From positions 2,907,501-2,971,500 of the forward strand of contig NZ_CP009048.1 of assembly GCF_000746525.1 (NCBI RefSeq): a stretch of DNA of 64,000 nt. The letters run 5' to 3'. The notes below the pieces were generated by a model. That model was given only the letters and a program-made list of their open reading frames with translations, did not search any database and was not told where the DNA came from. Shown in pieces: positions 35,850 through 44,570 of this stretch (positions are counted from its first letter, which is position 1; the number at the start of each line of letters is the position of its first letter). A program made the translations under genes and the position numbers. The DNA is from Pseudomonas alkylphenolica (lineage in GTDB: Bacteria > Pseudomonadota > Gammaproteobacteria > Pseudomonadales > Pseudomonadaceae).

Positions 35850-36698
35850 ATGAAAAAGCCTTACCCAACGGTGCTGCGCAGCGCCCTGGCAGCGGTCCTG
35901 TTCGGCGCTACCGCACTCCAGGCACACGCTATCATCATTACAACAACGGAAAGTCAGTATGAACCGGGGGGCGTACGCTATCACTTCACAGTAAGCGGCT
36001 GGAGTTCGGGCGCGGCAGGAATGCCGAGCCCGTGCGTATCCGACGACTATCGTAAAACCATTTGTAACATTTCGATAAGCGCGTACAAAGGTGCCGGGAG
36101 CTCCGCCGCAGTAGGATCCTACGACACAACTTGGCATGTGCCGGTTCGCCGAGGCAGCGAGTCGATGACCAACCTGCTATGGGATATGGAGCGTGAAGGT
36201 TTTCGAATACCCCACAGCGGATCGATTCTGGTCCCGAATAATTCCGTCAAAGATGCAGTCTGCATCGCGTTCGGCCGTTCGACGACCGGCCCCAACCTTG
36301 GTGGCGCAGTTGATCCGTTCGGCCCCTGCACCCGAGTCGTTGCACCGAGGCTGATGTGCGAGATCAAGGGCGATAACAACATCAACCATAAAAACCTGCC
36401 CGACAATGCGCTGGACCGGGCGCAAGCCTCGACCCAGCTCAGTCTGCAATGCCGGGGCCCGGCCAGCGTGACCGTCTCGGCCTCCAGAACAAACACTTTT
36501 GGCGTACGCCTCAGGGACGACGGCAGCCTGTACTCGAAGATCACTGTCAACGGCAAGGACGCCACAGCGGGCGTCAATGTGGCGGTTGCAGACGGCCGGA
36601 ACACCCCGCTGGATATCACCTCGACCTTGAGTACCCGCGGAACAGTGACCCCGGGGCCGTTTTCCGGCTCCACGGTGATCACTGTTTCTCCGCCTTGA
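35850..36698 (+). CDS. MrpH-like putative fimbrial tip adhesin
   Basis: A 282-residue protein from ATG 35850 (GTG 35841 would add three residues). The signal peptide ends near LQAHA. There are two parts: an N-terminal domain (about 28-150) with its own cysteines (PSPCVSDD, KTICNIS), and a C-terminal pilin-like domain (about 165-282) starting RLMCEIKG. This two-domain plan and the position at the operon end fit tip adhesins, closest to the MrpH family. His45, His96 and His122 in the N-domain could form a metal site like that reported for MrpH; this is inference. Confidence 0.75.
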   Translation: MKKPYPTVLRSALAAVLFGATALQAHAIIITTTESQYEPGGVRYHFTVSGWSSGAAGMPSPCVSDDYRKTICNISISAYKGAGSSAAVGSYDTTWHVPVRRGSESMTNLLWDMEREGFRIPHSGSILVPNNSVKDAVCIAFGRSTTGPNLGGAVDPFGPCTRVVAPRLMCEIKGDNNINHKNLPDNALDRAQASTQLSLQCRGPASVTVSASRTNTFGVRLRDDGSLYSKITVNGKDATAGVNVAVADGRNTPLDITSTLSTRGTVTPGPFSGSTVITVSPP

Positions 36699-36724
36699 GC
36701 TGTGATGTGTGTATCTGTATGTCT

Positions 36725-36794
36725 GTGGGAGCGGGCTTGCCCCGCGATGCGATGTGACTTGGAAATCGCAATCGCGGGGCAAGCCCGCTCCCAC
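36725..36794. repeat. REP inverted pair between the fimbrial operon and the permease gene
   Basis: Perfect 24-bp inverted repeat, 36725-36748 with 36771-36794, between convergent genes. Likely a bidirectional terminator of the fimbrial operon and the NCS1 permease gene. Confidence 0.85.
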
Positions 36795-36805
36795 CGTAGG
36801 GTGTG

Positions 36806-38212
36806 TTAACGCATGGCCAACTGCATCGACATCTGCCGGCGGCGATACGCCGAATCCCGGCTTGCCAGCCAGTAATACAGCGGCGAGGTCACCAGCAAAC
36901 CAACCAGCCAGGACAAGTCGGCACCATCGATATACGCCGAGACCGAACCGACATACAACGGTGTGTTCATGAACGGAATCTGCACCACGATACCGATGGC
37001 ATAAGCCAGCAATGCCTGCGGGTTGTAGCGCCCATAGATACCGCCATCGACCCGGAAGATCGAACCGATGTCGTACTTGCCCTTGTGAATCGCATAGAAG
37101 TCGATCAGGTTGATCGCCGTCCACGGCACCAGCACCACCAACAGGGCCAGGACCATATCGACAAAGTGCCCGATAAAGTCCGCCGAGGCGCCAACCGCCG
37201 CCACGCAGCAACCGCTGAGCACCACCAGCGACAGCACCGCCCGGCTTTTGGCCGTAGGGATCCAGCGGTGGGCGAAGGTCTGCACCAGGGTGATCAGTGA
37301 CAGCACCGCGCCATACAGGTTGAGGGCGTTATGGCTGATCACGCTGAGCAGGAACAGCACCAGCATCAACGGGCCGATGCTGCCGGTGGCCAGTTTCACT
37401 GCATCCATGGTGTCCATGCCCGCCGGAGTGGCCAGCACCGCCACCGCACCGAACACGAACGACAGGCTCGAACCCAGCGCCGAACCCAGGTAGGTGGCCC
37501 AGAAGGTCGACGCCACACCAACGTCCTGCGGCAGGTAGCGCGAGTAGTCCGAGACATACGGGGCAAAGGCGATCTGCCAGAGCGCCGCCAGCGATACCGT
37601 CGCCAGCCAACCAGAGATGTTGAAGCTGCCACGGGTGAGGAAGTCAGCGGTCTGGATGTGGGTCAGGATGTAGCCGAAGCCCAGCACGATGCCCACGCCG
37701 AGCACCCAGGTGCCAATACGGTTGAGCACATGGATGAAGCGGTAGCCAATGATGCCGATGATCCCCGAGCCCAGGGCGCCGATGACGATACCTACCGGCA
37801 CCGGCACGCTGTCGACCACGCCATGCAGCGACTTGCCGGCCAGGACGATGTTGGAAGCGAAGAAGCCGATGTACATCACCCCGGCAATCACCACCACCAG
37901 CAGCGCACCCAAGGAGCCGAACTGGGCCCGGCTCTGGATCATCTGCGGAATGCCCATCTGCGGGCCTTGCGCCGAATGCAGGGCCATCAGCACGCCGCCG
38001 ACCAGATGGCCAACGAGGATGGCGATGATGCCCCAGACCAGGTTCAGCCCGAACAGCTGCACGCCCAGGGCGCCGGTGACAATCGGCAGCGGCGCGATGT
38101 TGCCGCCGAACCAGAGGGTAAACAGGTCTCTCACCTTTCCATGGCGATCTTGTGGGGGCACGTATCCGATCGTGTGTTTTTCGATAAGCGGAGCGGATGT
38201 TGCGGTGGTCAT
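36806..38212 (-). CDS. NCS1 family permease (cytosine/purine/allantoin type)
   Basis: A 468-residue protein with 12 membrane segments. ATG 38212 has GGAG seven bases upstream. The start of segment 1, LFTLWFGGNIAPLPIVTGAL, and QMIQSRAQFGSLGALL are typical of the NCS1 nucleobase:cation symporter family, nearest to CodB-like members. The likely substrate is a nucleobase or a related small heterocycle. It follows an AraC regulator and a Ser/Thr dehydratase on the same strand, but no nucleobase-catabolic enzyme is nearby. Confidence 0.9.
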   Translation of the reverse strand: MTTATSAPLIEKHTIGYVPPQDRHGKVRDLFTLWFGGNIAPLPIVTGALGVQLFGLNLVWGIIAILVGHLVGGVLMALHSAQGPQMGIPQMIQSRAQFGSLGALLVVVIAGVMYIGFFASNIVLAGKSLHGVVDSVPVPVGIVIGALGSGIIGIIGYRFIHVLNRIGTWVLGVGIVLGFGYILTHIQTADFLTRGSFNISGWLATVSLAALWQIAFAPYVSDYSRYLPQDVGVASTFWATYLGSALGSSLSFVFGAVAVLATPAGMDTMDAVKLATGSIGPLMLVLFLLSVISHNALNLYGAVLSLITLVQTFAHRWIPTAKSRAVLSLVVLSGCCVAAVGASADFIGHFVDMVLALLVVLVPWTAINLIDFYAIHKGKYDIGSIFRVDGGIYGRYNPQALLAYAIGIVVQIPFMNTPLYVGSVSAYIDGADLSWLVGLLVTSPLYYWLASRDSAYRRRQMSMQLAMR

Positions 38213-38343
38213 GACGAACTCCAAGGCAAGGATGAGTACGTGGGCGTACTTCGATCGCGCCGGCACGAAAGGCGCTTTCTTGTAGGAGTGATCATGAGCA
38301 ATGCGCGAAGCCAGGAAAATTACTAAATATGTTCCCTCAGACC

Positions 38344-39159
38344 TTAAAAAATATTGCCGGGCGCTTTTTTCGCCTGCAGAGCACGCGGCGGCGCGCCATA
38401 AGTGCGGCGGAACAAACGGCTGAAATGCGCTTGGTCGTAGAAGCCCAGGTCCAGGGCAATCGCGCTCAGTGACTGGCCCGCCAGCACCCGTGGCAAGGCC
38501 CGTTCCAGGCGTAGCTGGGTCAGCCATTGTTGGGGTGGCAGCCCGCAATGATTGCGAAAGCGGCGCAGTAGTTGCCAGGGGCTCAAATCAACGAACATGG
38601 CCATTTCTTCAAGACCTGGCGGCTGATCCAGGCGTGATTCCAGCCAGTCGCGCAGCTGTCGCCATCGCTGCGGATCGAAGCCGTTGCCAGGCTCACTGAC
38701 CTTGAGCGTGGAGCCCAGCCCGAGCAACAACGCCAGGGCTTCCCACAGCTGACTCTGAAATGCCAGCGAGTCCTGCTGCCGGTGCAAACCATTGAGCAGC
38801 TGTTGCAGCTGCGGATGACGTAACTGCGCGGCGTTGAGGGTCGGCAAGCCCTGGCGGCCGTCGCTGAAGTCACGGCTGACCTCGGCCAGCCAAACCGGGT
38901 CAAGGGTCAGGATGCGAATGCCATAGCCCTGGTCGTTGGCACTGGCGCCGTCGTGAACATGCTCCGGCGCCATCAGCAGGATGTCCCCTGCCCCGGCCAG
39001 CTGATGCTCGCCGCCCGCGGCATAGCGCTGCTGGCCGGCGACCATCAGGCCGATGTGATACTCCAGGTGAAAGTGCCGCGGAAAGGCAAATTGCTGGTAG
39101 CGCGCATCGATCAGGCGTACGCCTGGATGCCCGGGGGCTTGATGGATGACGCTATCCAA
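38344..39159 (-). CDS. AraC family regulator with cupin sensor domain
   Basis: A 271-residue AraC regulator. The N-terminal cupin (about 10-130) is of the PF02311 type (FPRHFHLEYHIGLMVAGQQRY). The C-terminal double helix-turn-helix (about 165-262) contains LEEMAMFVDLSPWQLLRRFR and AIALDLGFYDQAHFSRLFRR. Its ATG follows the dehydratase stop codon with no gap, so the two genes are translated from one message. The AraC protein may control that dehydratase and the NCS1 permease. Confidence 0.9.
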   Translation of the reverse strand: MDSVIHQAPGHPGVRLIDARYQQFAFPRHFHLEYHIGLMVAGQQRYAAGGEHQLAGAGDILLMAPEHVHDGASANDQGYGIRILTLDPVWLAEVSRDFSDGRQGLPTLNAAQLRHPQLQQLLNGLHRQQDSLAFQSQLWEALALLLGLGSTLKVSEPGNGFDPQRWRQLRDWLESRLDQPPGLEEMAMFVDLSPWQLLRRFRNHCGLPPQQWLTQLRLERALPRVLAGQSLSAIALDLGFYDQAHFSRLFRRTYGAPPRALQAKKAPGNIF

Positions 39160-40077
39160 CTAGCAGGCCGCCCGCCACTGGCGGATCTGATCGATGGTCG
39201 CGGTGACGCCGCCACAGACGATCACCAGCACCTTCTGATACTGCTTGAGCGCTTCTGTTGGCGCATAAGCCAAGGCCAACGCCGCACCGCAGGCCGGCTC
39301 GACCAGAATGCGCTGGTCAGCAAGGAACCGCTCGCAAGCATCGAGTGCCTCGCGGTCGCTGATCACGTGGCTATGCACCGGACGCTCCTGCGTCCACTGG
39401 AACGCACGCTGGCACACCTGCTTGGCTGCCAGGGACGTGGCCACGGTGTTGACGCTGTCCAGCGCGACCAGCTGCTTCTGCGCCATGGTGGCAGCCAGCG
39501 AGGCGGCACCTGCGGTTTCTACCGCGAACACCGGCACCTGCCCCCAGCCATTGCGGGCCAGGCCTTCACAAACGCCGGAGAACAACCCGCCCCCGCCAAC
39601 CGAGAGCACCACGGCATCCGGCTTGAAGCCGCTGGCGGCGACTTCATCGATCATGCTGGCATGGCCCTGCCAGAGCAGCGGGTCATCGAAGGGATGGATG
39701 TAGGCATCGTCGTCACCCAGCAACGACAGCGCCAGGGCGTTGGCCTCATGCCAGGCTTTGCCGTGGACAATGACTTCGGCCTGCTCCTGGCGGATCAGCT
39801 GTTTGGCCCGCTCGGTGGTGGTTTCCGGCACCACCACAGTAACTGCCAGGCCCAGACAGCGACCGGCGTAGGCGACGGCGATCCCGGCATTACCGCCTGA
39901 CGACGACACGAAACGGCGCTTGCCCTGTTTGGCATAGGCCTCACAGGCAGCGCCAATACCGCGCAACTTGAACGAGCCCGAAGGCTGCAAGGCTTCCAGT
40001 TTCAGCCAGACGTCCAGGCCACTGGCCAGGCTCAGCGGGCGGGATGCCAGCAGCGGGGTTTCGATATGCAGGCTCAT
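39160..40077 (-). CDS. PLP-dependent serine/threonine dehydratase
   Basis: A 305-residue fold-type II PLP enzyme. Lys37 in SGSFKLRGIG is the PLP lysine, SSSGGNAG binds the phosphate, and a glycine-rich VVLSVGGGGLFSG loop follows. The length fits the short, ACT-less catabolic dehydratases, which turn L-Ser or L-Thr into pyruvate or 2-oxobutyrate plus ammonia. The gene ends where the AraC gene starts. The exact substrate is uncertain. Confidence 0.9.
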   Translation of the reverse strand: MSLHIETPLLASRPLSLASGLDVWLKLEALQPSGSFKLRGIGAACEAYAKQGKRRFVSSSGGNAGIAVAYAGRCLGLAVTVVVPETTTERAKQLIRQEQAEVIVHGKAWHEANALALSLLGDDDAYIHPFDDPLLWQGHASMIDEVAASGFKPDAVVLSVGGGGLFSGVCEGLARNGWGQVPVFAVETAGAASLAATMAQKQLVALDSVNTVATSLAAKQVCQRAFQWTQERPVHSHVISDREALDACERFLADQRILVEPACGAALALAYAPTEALKQYQKVLVIVCGGVTATIDQIRQWRAAC

Positions 40078-40178
40078 GCGCTAACTCCATGTAGGGAACA
40101 ACGCCAGCGTACGCTGATCACGCCGGGCGATCTTGTACAAAATTGCGCATTCCCCCGAACCTCAAGCTTTGATGGCCG

Positions 40179-40248
40179 GTGGGAGCGGGCTTGCCCCGCG
40201 ATTGCGGTTTGTCAGTCACACTGCATCGCGGGGCAAGCCCGCTCCCAC
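40179..40248. repeat. REP inverted pair
   Basis: Perfect 24-bp inverted repeat, 40179-40202 with 40225-40248, lying between the dehydratase start and the stop of the CrtZ-like gene. Confidence 0.85.
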
Positions 40249-40270
40249 CGGAGGGTATTCCAGATAGTTG

Positions 40271-40738
40271 TCAGCTTTGGCGGCGTCGTTCGCGCAACTG
40301 CCGCTTCAACCTGTGCATCGGCGGCGCATACAGAAAGCCGAACGACACACTGTTATCCCGCCCCTTCAACGCATGGTGCAGCAAGTGCGCCTTGTACAAA
40401 CGCTTGAGGTATCGGTTACGCGGTCGCGGTTTGAACGGCCAGTGCCGGTGCACGATGCCGTCATGCACGATCACGTAGATCACCCCGAACGCCGCCACCC
40501 CTGCCCCGACCCACTGCAACGGCGCATGCCCGGCGCGGCCGATGGCCACCAGGGCGAAGGCAATCAGCGCCAGGGCCAGCAGGTAGACGTCGTTGGTTTC
40601 CAGCGCCCCCAGGTGCGGCTCATGGTGCGAGCGATGCAGGAACCAGCCCCAGCCATGCATGATGTAGCGATGCGCCAGGTAGCCGATGCCCTCCATGGCC
40701 GTCAGGGTGCAGAGAAAAACAGCGAGGTTGAGGATCAT
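40271..40738 (-). CDS. CrtZ-type beta-carotene hydroxylase/fatty acid hydroxylase superfamily
   Basis: A 155-residue membrane protein with the full histidine-box set of the diiron hydroxylases: HRYIMH, HRSHHEPH, HDGIVHRHW and HLLHHALKG. The order and size match bacterial CrtZ, which adds 3-hydroxyl groups to carotenoid rings. ATG 40738 was chosen (MILNLAVFLC); a start 12 codons earlier is possible. No other carotenoid genes are in the window, so the substrate could be another lipid. It lies 80 bp after the HlyD-like efflux gene on the same strand. Confidence 0.85.
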   Translation of the reverse strand: MILNLAVFLCTLTAMEGIGYLAHRYIMHGWGWFLHRSHHEPHLGALETNDVYLLALALIAFALVAIGRAGHAPLQWVGAGVAAFGVIYVIVHDGIVHRHWPFKPRPRNRYLKRLYKAHLLHHALKGRDNSVSFGFLYAPPMHRLKRQLRERRRQS

Positions 40739-40818
40739 GGCGACATCTATCGACTGGTGGGCACAAACGGCCAAGAGCCTACCATTTTGACCCGCCCGGC
40801 AGGAGGCATTTCGTCACG

Positions 40819-41760
40819 CTATTGGCGCACGGTCACCGTCGCTGTGGTGCCGGCACGCAGGTTGTCCTTGCCGGCATAGCCGGGATCAATTTCGATCCGT
40901 ACCGGTATGCGCTGGGCCAGTTTGACCCAGGTGTAGCTGGGGTTGACGTTGGCCAGCAGGCGGCTGCCCGGGGCATTTTCGCGGTCGGTGATCGCGTAGG
41001 CGATGCTTTGCACCTTGCCTTCGAAGTGTTCACCGCTCATCAGTGCGATCTGCACCGAATTGCCTATCTGGATGCGCGGCAGCTTGGTTTCCTCGAAATA
41101 GCCACTGACATAGAACGAACTGCTGTCCACCAGGGCCAGCAACGGACCACCGGCGCTGGCGTAGTCGCCCTGACGAGTCAACAGGTTGGTGACGTAGCCA
41201 CTGACCGGTGCGTAGATACGCGTGCGCTGCAGGTCCAGTTCCGCCTGGGTCAATGCCGATGTGGCCAGTTGCACGTTGGCGCTGGCCAGGCTCAGGTTGG
41301 CTTGCCCGCGCATCAGCTCGGCCTGGGCAACGGCAACATCGGTGCTGGCCTTTTCCCACTCTTCGCCGGAGATCGCTGCGGTTTGCTTCAAGGTGCGCCG
41401 TCGCAGCTCTTCGCTCTGACGCTGCTTGAGCGAGGCCTGACTGGCGATAATCGCCGCCTGGGCCAGACCTTCGCTGGCACGGGCGACTTCGATGGCGCGA
41501 CGGGCATGTTCGACCGCCAGGGCATAACGGTCCGGGTCGATTTCCAGCAGCAGCTCGCCCTTGTCCACGTGCTGGTTGTCGGCGACCCGCAGGGCGACGA
41601 TGCGCCCGGCGACATCGGCCGACAGTGTCACTACGTCCGCTCGTACCCGCGCATCGCGAGTCCAGGGGGCACGGGTGTAGTGCTCCCAGGCGAACCAGCC
41701 AAGGATCAGCGCCAGTGCCACGATTACCAGGGTCGACGCCTGGGCCACAAGTTTCTTCAC
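40819..41760 (-). CDS. HlyD/AaeA-like membrane fusion protein
   Basis: A 313-residue periplasmic adaptor. One N-terminal membrane segment (LVAQASTLVIVALALILGWF) is followed by a lipoyl half-motif (ADVAGRIVALRVADNQHVDKG), a coiled-coil hairpin, and a barrel domain with YAPVSGYVTNLLTRQGDYAS. It is like AaeA/EmrA adaptors. It lies four bases after the DUF1656 gene and downstream of the FUSC gene, the usual set for an aromatic-acid-type efflux pump. Confidence 0.92.
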   Translation of the reverse strand: MKKLVAQASTLVIVALALILGWFAWEHYTRAPWTRDARVRADVVTLSADVAGRIVALRVADNQHVDKGELLLEIDPDRYALAVEHARRAIEVARASEGLAQAAIIASQASLKQRQSEELRRRTLKQTAAISGEEWEKASTDVAVAQAELMRGQANLSLASANVQLATSALTQAELDLQRTRIYAPVSGYVTNLLTRQGDYASAGGPLLALVDSSSFYVSGYFEETKLPRIQIGNSVQIALMSGEHFEGKVQSIAYAITDRENAPGSRLLANVNPSYTWVKLAQRIPVRIEIDPGYAGKDNLRAGTTATVTVRQ

Positions 41761-41764
41761 CGTT

Positions 41765-41995
41765 TCAGCTCCCCATGAACAGGATGATCAAGGCACAAAT
41801 ACAGGTGTACAACGCGCCCTCGAACAAGGCCGGGTGCCACACCCGCTGCATCACGCCCAGGCGCTGCAACAACCACAACAGGGCAAACAACAGCGGCATG
41901 GCCAGCAACAGCGCCTGGGCAATCGGCGGCAGGTAAACACCGCCGATTTCGAAATCAATGGGCAAGGGCTGGCTCTCCTTCGGCGGCGGGATCAA
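41765..41995 (-). CDS. DUF1656 small membrane protein
   Basis: A 76-residue protein with two membrane segments and the family start IDFEIGGVYLPPIAQALLL. DUF1656 proteins are encoded almost only between FUSC exporters and HlyD adaptors, as here. The gene overlaps the end of the FUSC gene by 41 bases. If translation began later, the family N-terminus would be lost, so the first ATG was kept. Its exact role in the pump is not known. Confidence 0.88.
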   Translation of the reverse strand: MIPPPKESQPLPIDFEIGGVYLPPIAQALLLAMPLLFALLWLLQRLGVMQRVWHPALFEGALYTCICALIILFMGS

Positions 41996-44102
41996 GGTAG
42001 CGGTTGTAGTGACGCAGGAAGCCGGCGATCACCAACAGCGCGACGCGAATGCGAAACAGCGAACGCAACTGCTCAGCCGCTGCCGTGAATTGCTCACTGT
42101 GCAGGGCGTCGAGGTCTTCACCCAGCGCTTGCAGGGTATCGAGCAGCACCGTCAGTTGCCCCCGGGTGCGCCCGGTCACATAGCGACCGGTGTCACGCAA
42201 CACCTGTTCCAGACGCGCGCGACTGCTGTCGGTAAGCAACAGGTTAGCCCGCCCCTGCTCCTGCAACTGGCGCAACGCCACACCCAGGGCCATGCACGCC
42301 AGGTTGACTTCGAACAGTCCCTTTGAACGGGCGTCCTGTGTGGCGGGCAACAGGCCGATGATCAGCGTCAGGCGGTCAACCATGCGGCTTTCGAAAGCAA
42401 ACTGGCGCTCATCGGAGCTCGGCCCCTTGAGCAAGGCATACACCTGTTCACGGGTCTCGCGGAACAACCGCTCGATACGCAACTGCGGGTTGAACGGAAA
42501 CAGCCAGGCATACACCAGCAACGACAGTACCCCACCACATACATAGGCGCCGGCAAACTCGAACCACTGAATCGCAGTGTTCTGCCAGGCGCCGATGTTC
42601 TGCGGCCCGAACATCAGGAAACTGGACAAGCCCAGGCCCATGCCGATCCCCGCAGTCATTGGCGTCGACAGCCCGACCGCAACCACGTACAGCAACGGCA
42701 ATAACAACAGCGCGAGCATCTCGAAATCGACCACCTGGGGGATCAGCCAGAACTGATACAGCGCCGAGACCAGCAAGGCCATGCCCAAACCGCGCACGTA
42801 GTTCTGTGCCGCCATCAACGGACGCGGAAAGGTCGCCATCAGTGAACAGAGAATGCCTACCAGAATGACCCCGGCGCGGGCTCCGTCCCACGCCGTCTCG
42901 ATCCAGATCAGCCCGGCGACCAGCAAGGCAACAAACGCACGACTGGCGTTCATCGCCGCCAGGCGAAAATCCAGATGCAGCGGGTTGGTCCGGGCCTGTC
43001 GGTACAGGCAGTCGCCTGCTCGACCGTCCTGAATCGCGTCACTGAGTTCGAGCATTTCACTCAGTTGCTCAAGCAACCGCGCCTGCTCCCAACGCAATGC
43101 CCACGCCAGAGAGCGCAAGGTCGGCGGCAAATCGGGCGCCAGTTGCTCGGCTTGCAGGGCGGCTTGGTCAAAACGCCGTTGCAGGGCGCTGAAGTGTTCC
43201 CGCGCACTGGCGGGCATGGCCCTGCCCTGTTGCGCCAGTTGATCGAGAAACATCAGTTCGTCGCTGAGCAACTGGTTGATGAAGTCTGGATACGCGCCCT
43301 GCCAACGTTCAGCGATCATCAGCTTCTGATTACGCAGCACGGTCAGCCGCGAGCTGAGCAGCACCAGCTGGTTGCCCAGCAGTTGCACCAGGTCGTTGGC
43401 GCTGCGCAGGTGGGGGGCATCGAAATACAGGTGGCGGCGCAGCCCTTCCAGCGCGCTGATCTCACCGAGAATCTGCATCTGTCGCTGGCTGAAGGCTGCG
43501 GCGCTTTCTTCGCCGCGAATGGCTGCAGCAGCATGCGCGGCCATCAGCTTGATCAGGTTGTCGACTTTACCGAAGTAGCCCGTGGCCACCGCCTGCGGCC
43601 GGGCACTGAGCAGGCTGACGGCGCACACGCAGGCCACTGCCAGCAGGGTTTCGGTGACCCGGGTAATGGCCAGCATCAGGGTATTGTCCTGCTCGGGGAT
43701 TGCCAGCATGGCTACCACCACGGCGGTAAAGCCGCTGAGCACGAAGGCATGCGAGCTGGTATAGCGCAGCAAGGTGCCGCCCGCGGTGCACAAGGCCAGC
43801 CACAGCGCCAGGGTGACAATGAACGGCAACGGCGCCTGGGGAAACAGCGCCATGATCAGCACCGCCACCGCGGCCCCGACGGCGGTACCCACCACCTGGG
43901 CAAAGCTGCGTTGCAAGGTCATGCCGCCCAAGGGCTGGCTGACGATAAACACCGCCATGATCGACCATTTCGGTTGGTCGAGGTCGAAGATGAAGGCCAG
44001 GTACAGGGTCAGCAGGCAGGCAACGATGGTCCGCAGGGCAAAACGGAAGGTGTCCGGCCCCGGATGCAGGACCATCTTGAAATAATTGATCAGTGGCTGC
44101 AT
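41955..44102 (-). CDS. FUSC family exporter (AaeB-like)
   Basis: A 715-residue inner-membrane protein. ATG 44102 has GGGAG upstream; a 41-codon extension lacks support. Two sets of about five or six membrane segments (near the start, DTFRFALRTIVACLLTLYLA, and at about 385-530) are each followed by a cytoplasmic region, the FUSC/AaeB plan. With the DUF1656 protein and the AaeA-like adaptor it should export aromatic carboxylates or similar compounds. The regulator is not evident; the divergent gene is mgtC. Confidence 0.92.
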   Translation of the reverse strand: MQPLINYFKMVLHPGPDTFRFALRTIVACLLTLYLAFIFDLDQPKWSIMAVFIVSQPLGGMTLQRSFAQVVGTAVGAAVAVLIMALFPQAPLPFIVTLALWLALCTAGGTLLRYTSSHAFVLSGFTAVVVAMLAIPEQDNTLMLAITRVTETLLAVACVCAVSLLSARPQAVATGYFGKVDNLIKLMAAHAAAAIRGEESAAAFSQRQMQILGEISALEGLRRHLYFDAPHLRSANDLVQLLGNQLVLLSSRLTVLRNQKLMIAERWQGAYPDFINQLLSDELMFLDQLAQQGRAMPASAREHFSALQRRFDQAALQAEQLAPDLPPTLRSLAWALRWEQARLLEQLSEMLELSDAIQDGRAGDCLYRQARTNPLHLDFRLAAMNASRAFVALLVAGLIWIETAWDGARAGVILVGILCSLMATFPRPLMAAQNYVRGLGMALLVSALYQFWLIPQVVDFEMLALLLLPLLYVVAVGLSTPMTAGIGMGLGLSSFLMFGPQNIGAWQNTAIQWFEFAGAYVCGGVLSLLVYAWLFPFNPQLRIERLFRETREQVYALLKGPSSDERQFAFESRMVDRLTLIIGLLPATQDARSKGLFEVNLACMALGVALRQLQEQGRANLLLTDSSRARLEQVLRDTGRYVTGRTRGQLTVLLDTLQALGEDLDALHSEQFTAAAEQLRSLFRIRVALLVIAGFLRHYNRYLDPAAEGEPALAH

Positions 44103-44570
44103 ACCGCTCCCTCGCCGCGCCGTGATGCTTACCTTAGCCACAGCGGCGGGCCGGCGGAAGCGGCGTTCACACACTACAGCGTTGCAAATCCGGAACAGTG
44201 GCGATCCAGTGGGTTGGGGAAGCAATTGTCATGAAAACAACCTTGACCCTGCTGCTTTTGAACGTTAGTTTCTCGCCCGCATTTTTGCATGCCTATACAG
44301 GAGTCCTGCATTGGACAGTAGCTCTAGTCGATTGCGACAGGTTCATACGGCGCGCTAGTTCAGCAGACTCTTTCTGCCACTGCCCCGCCGTACATGGTGG
44401 TCAGTGGTGTCTCGCATCCCCAGTGGATGCGACGCTTCATTCTCCCTTCCTGCAAGCCCGACACGATTGTTCGTGGCCCTGGCCTGTGACCCTGCGCAAT
44501 CCATTTATTCATACCGGCATCGACCGTATTCGATGCGTTGCGGCCTTGCGCCGTGGATTCGAGGTTTGTC
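44103..44570 (+). promoter_or_regulatory. Long leader region upstream of mgtC
   Basis: No gene is assigned in this 468-bp gap. A short frame starts at ATG 44231 (MKTTLTLLLLNVSFSPAFLH) and could be a leader peptide, but it runs on past the mgtC start in another frame. A hairpin TCGCATCC-CCAGT-GGATGCGA lies at 44412-44432. In enterobacteria mgtC has a long regulatory leader with short reading frames; a comparable arrangement here is only inference. Confidence 0.4.

Noticed and set aside
23215..36698. Calling the region a genomic island by tRNA insertion
   Set aside because: No tRNA, integrase or direct repeats flank it, and its composition is like that of its neighbours.
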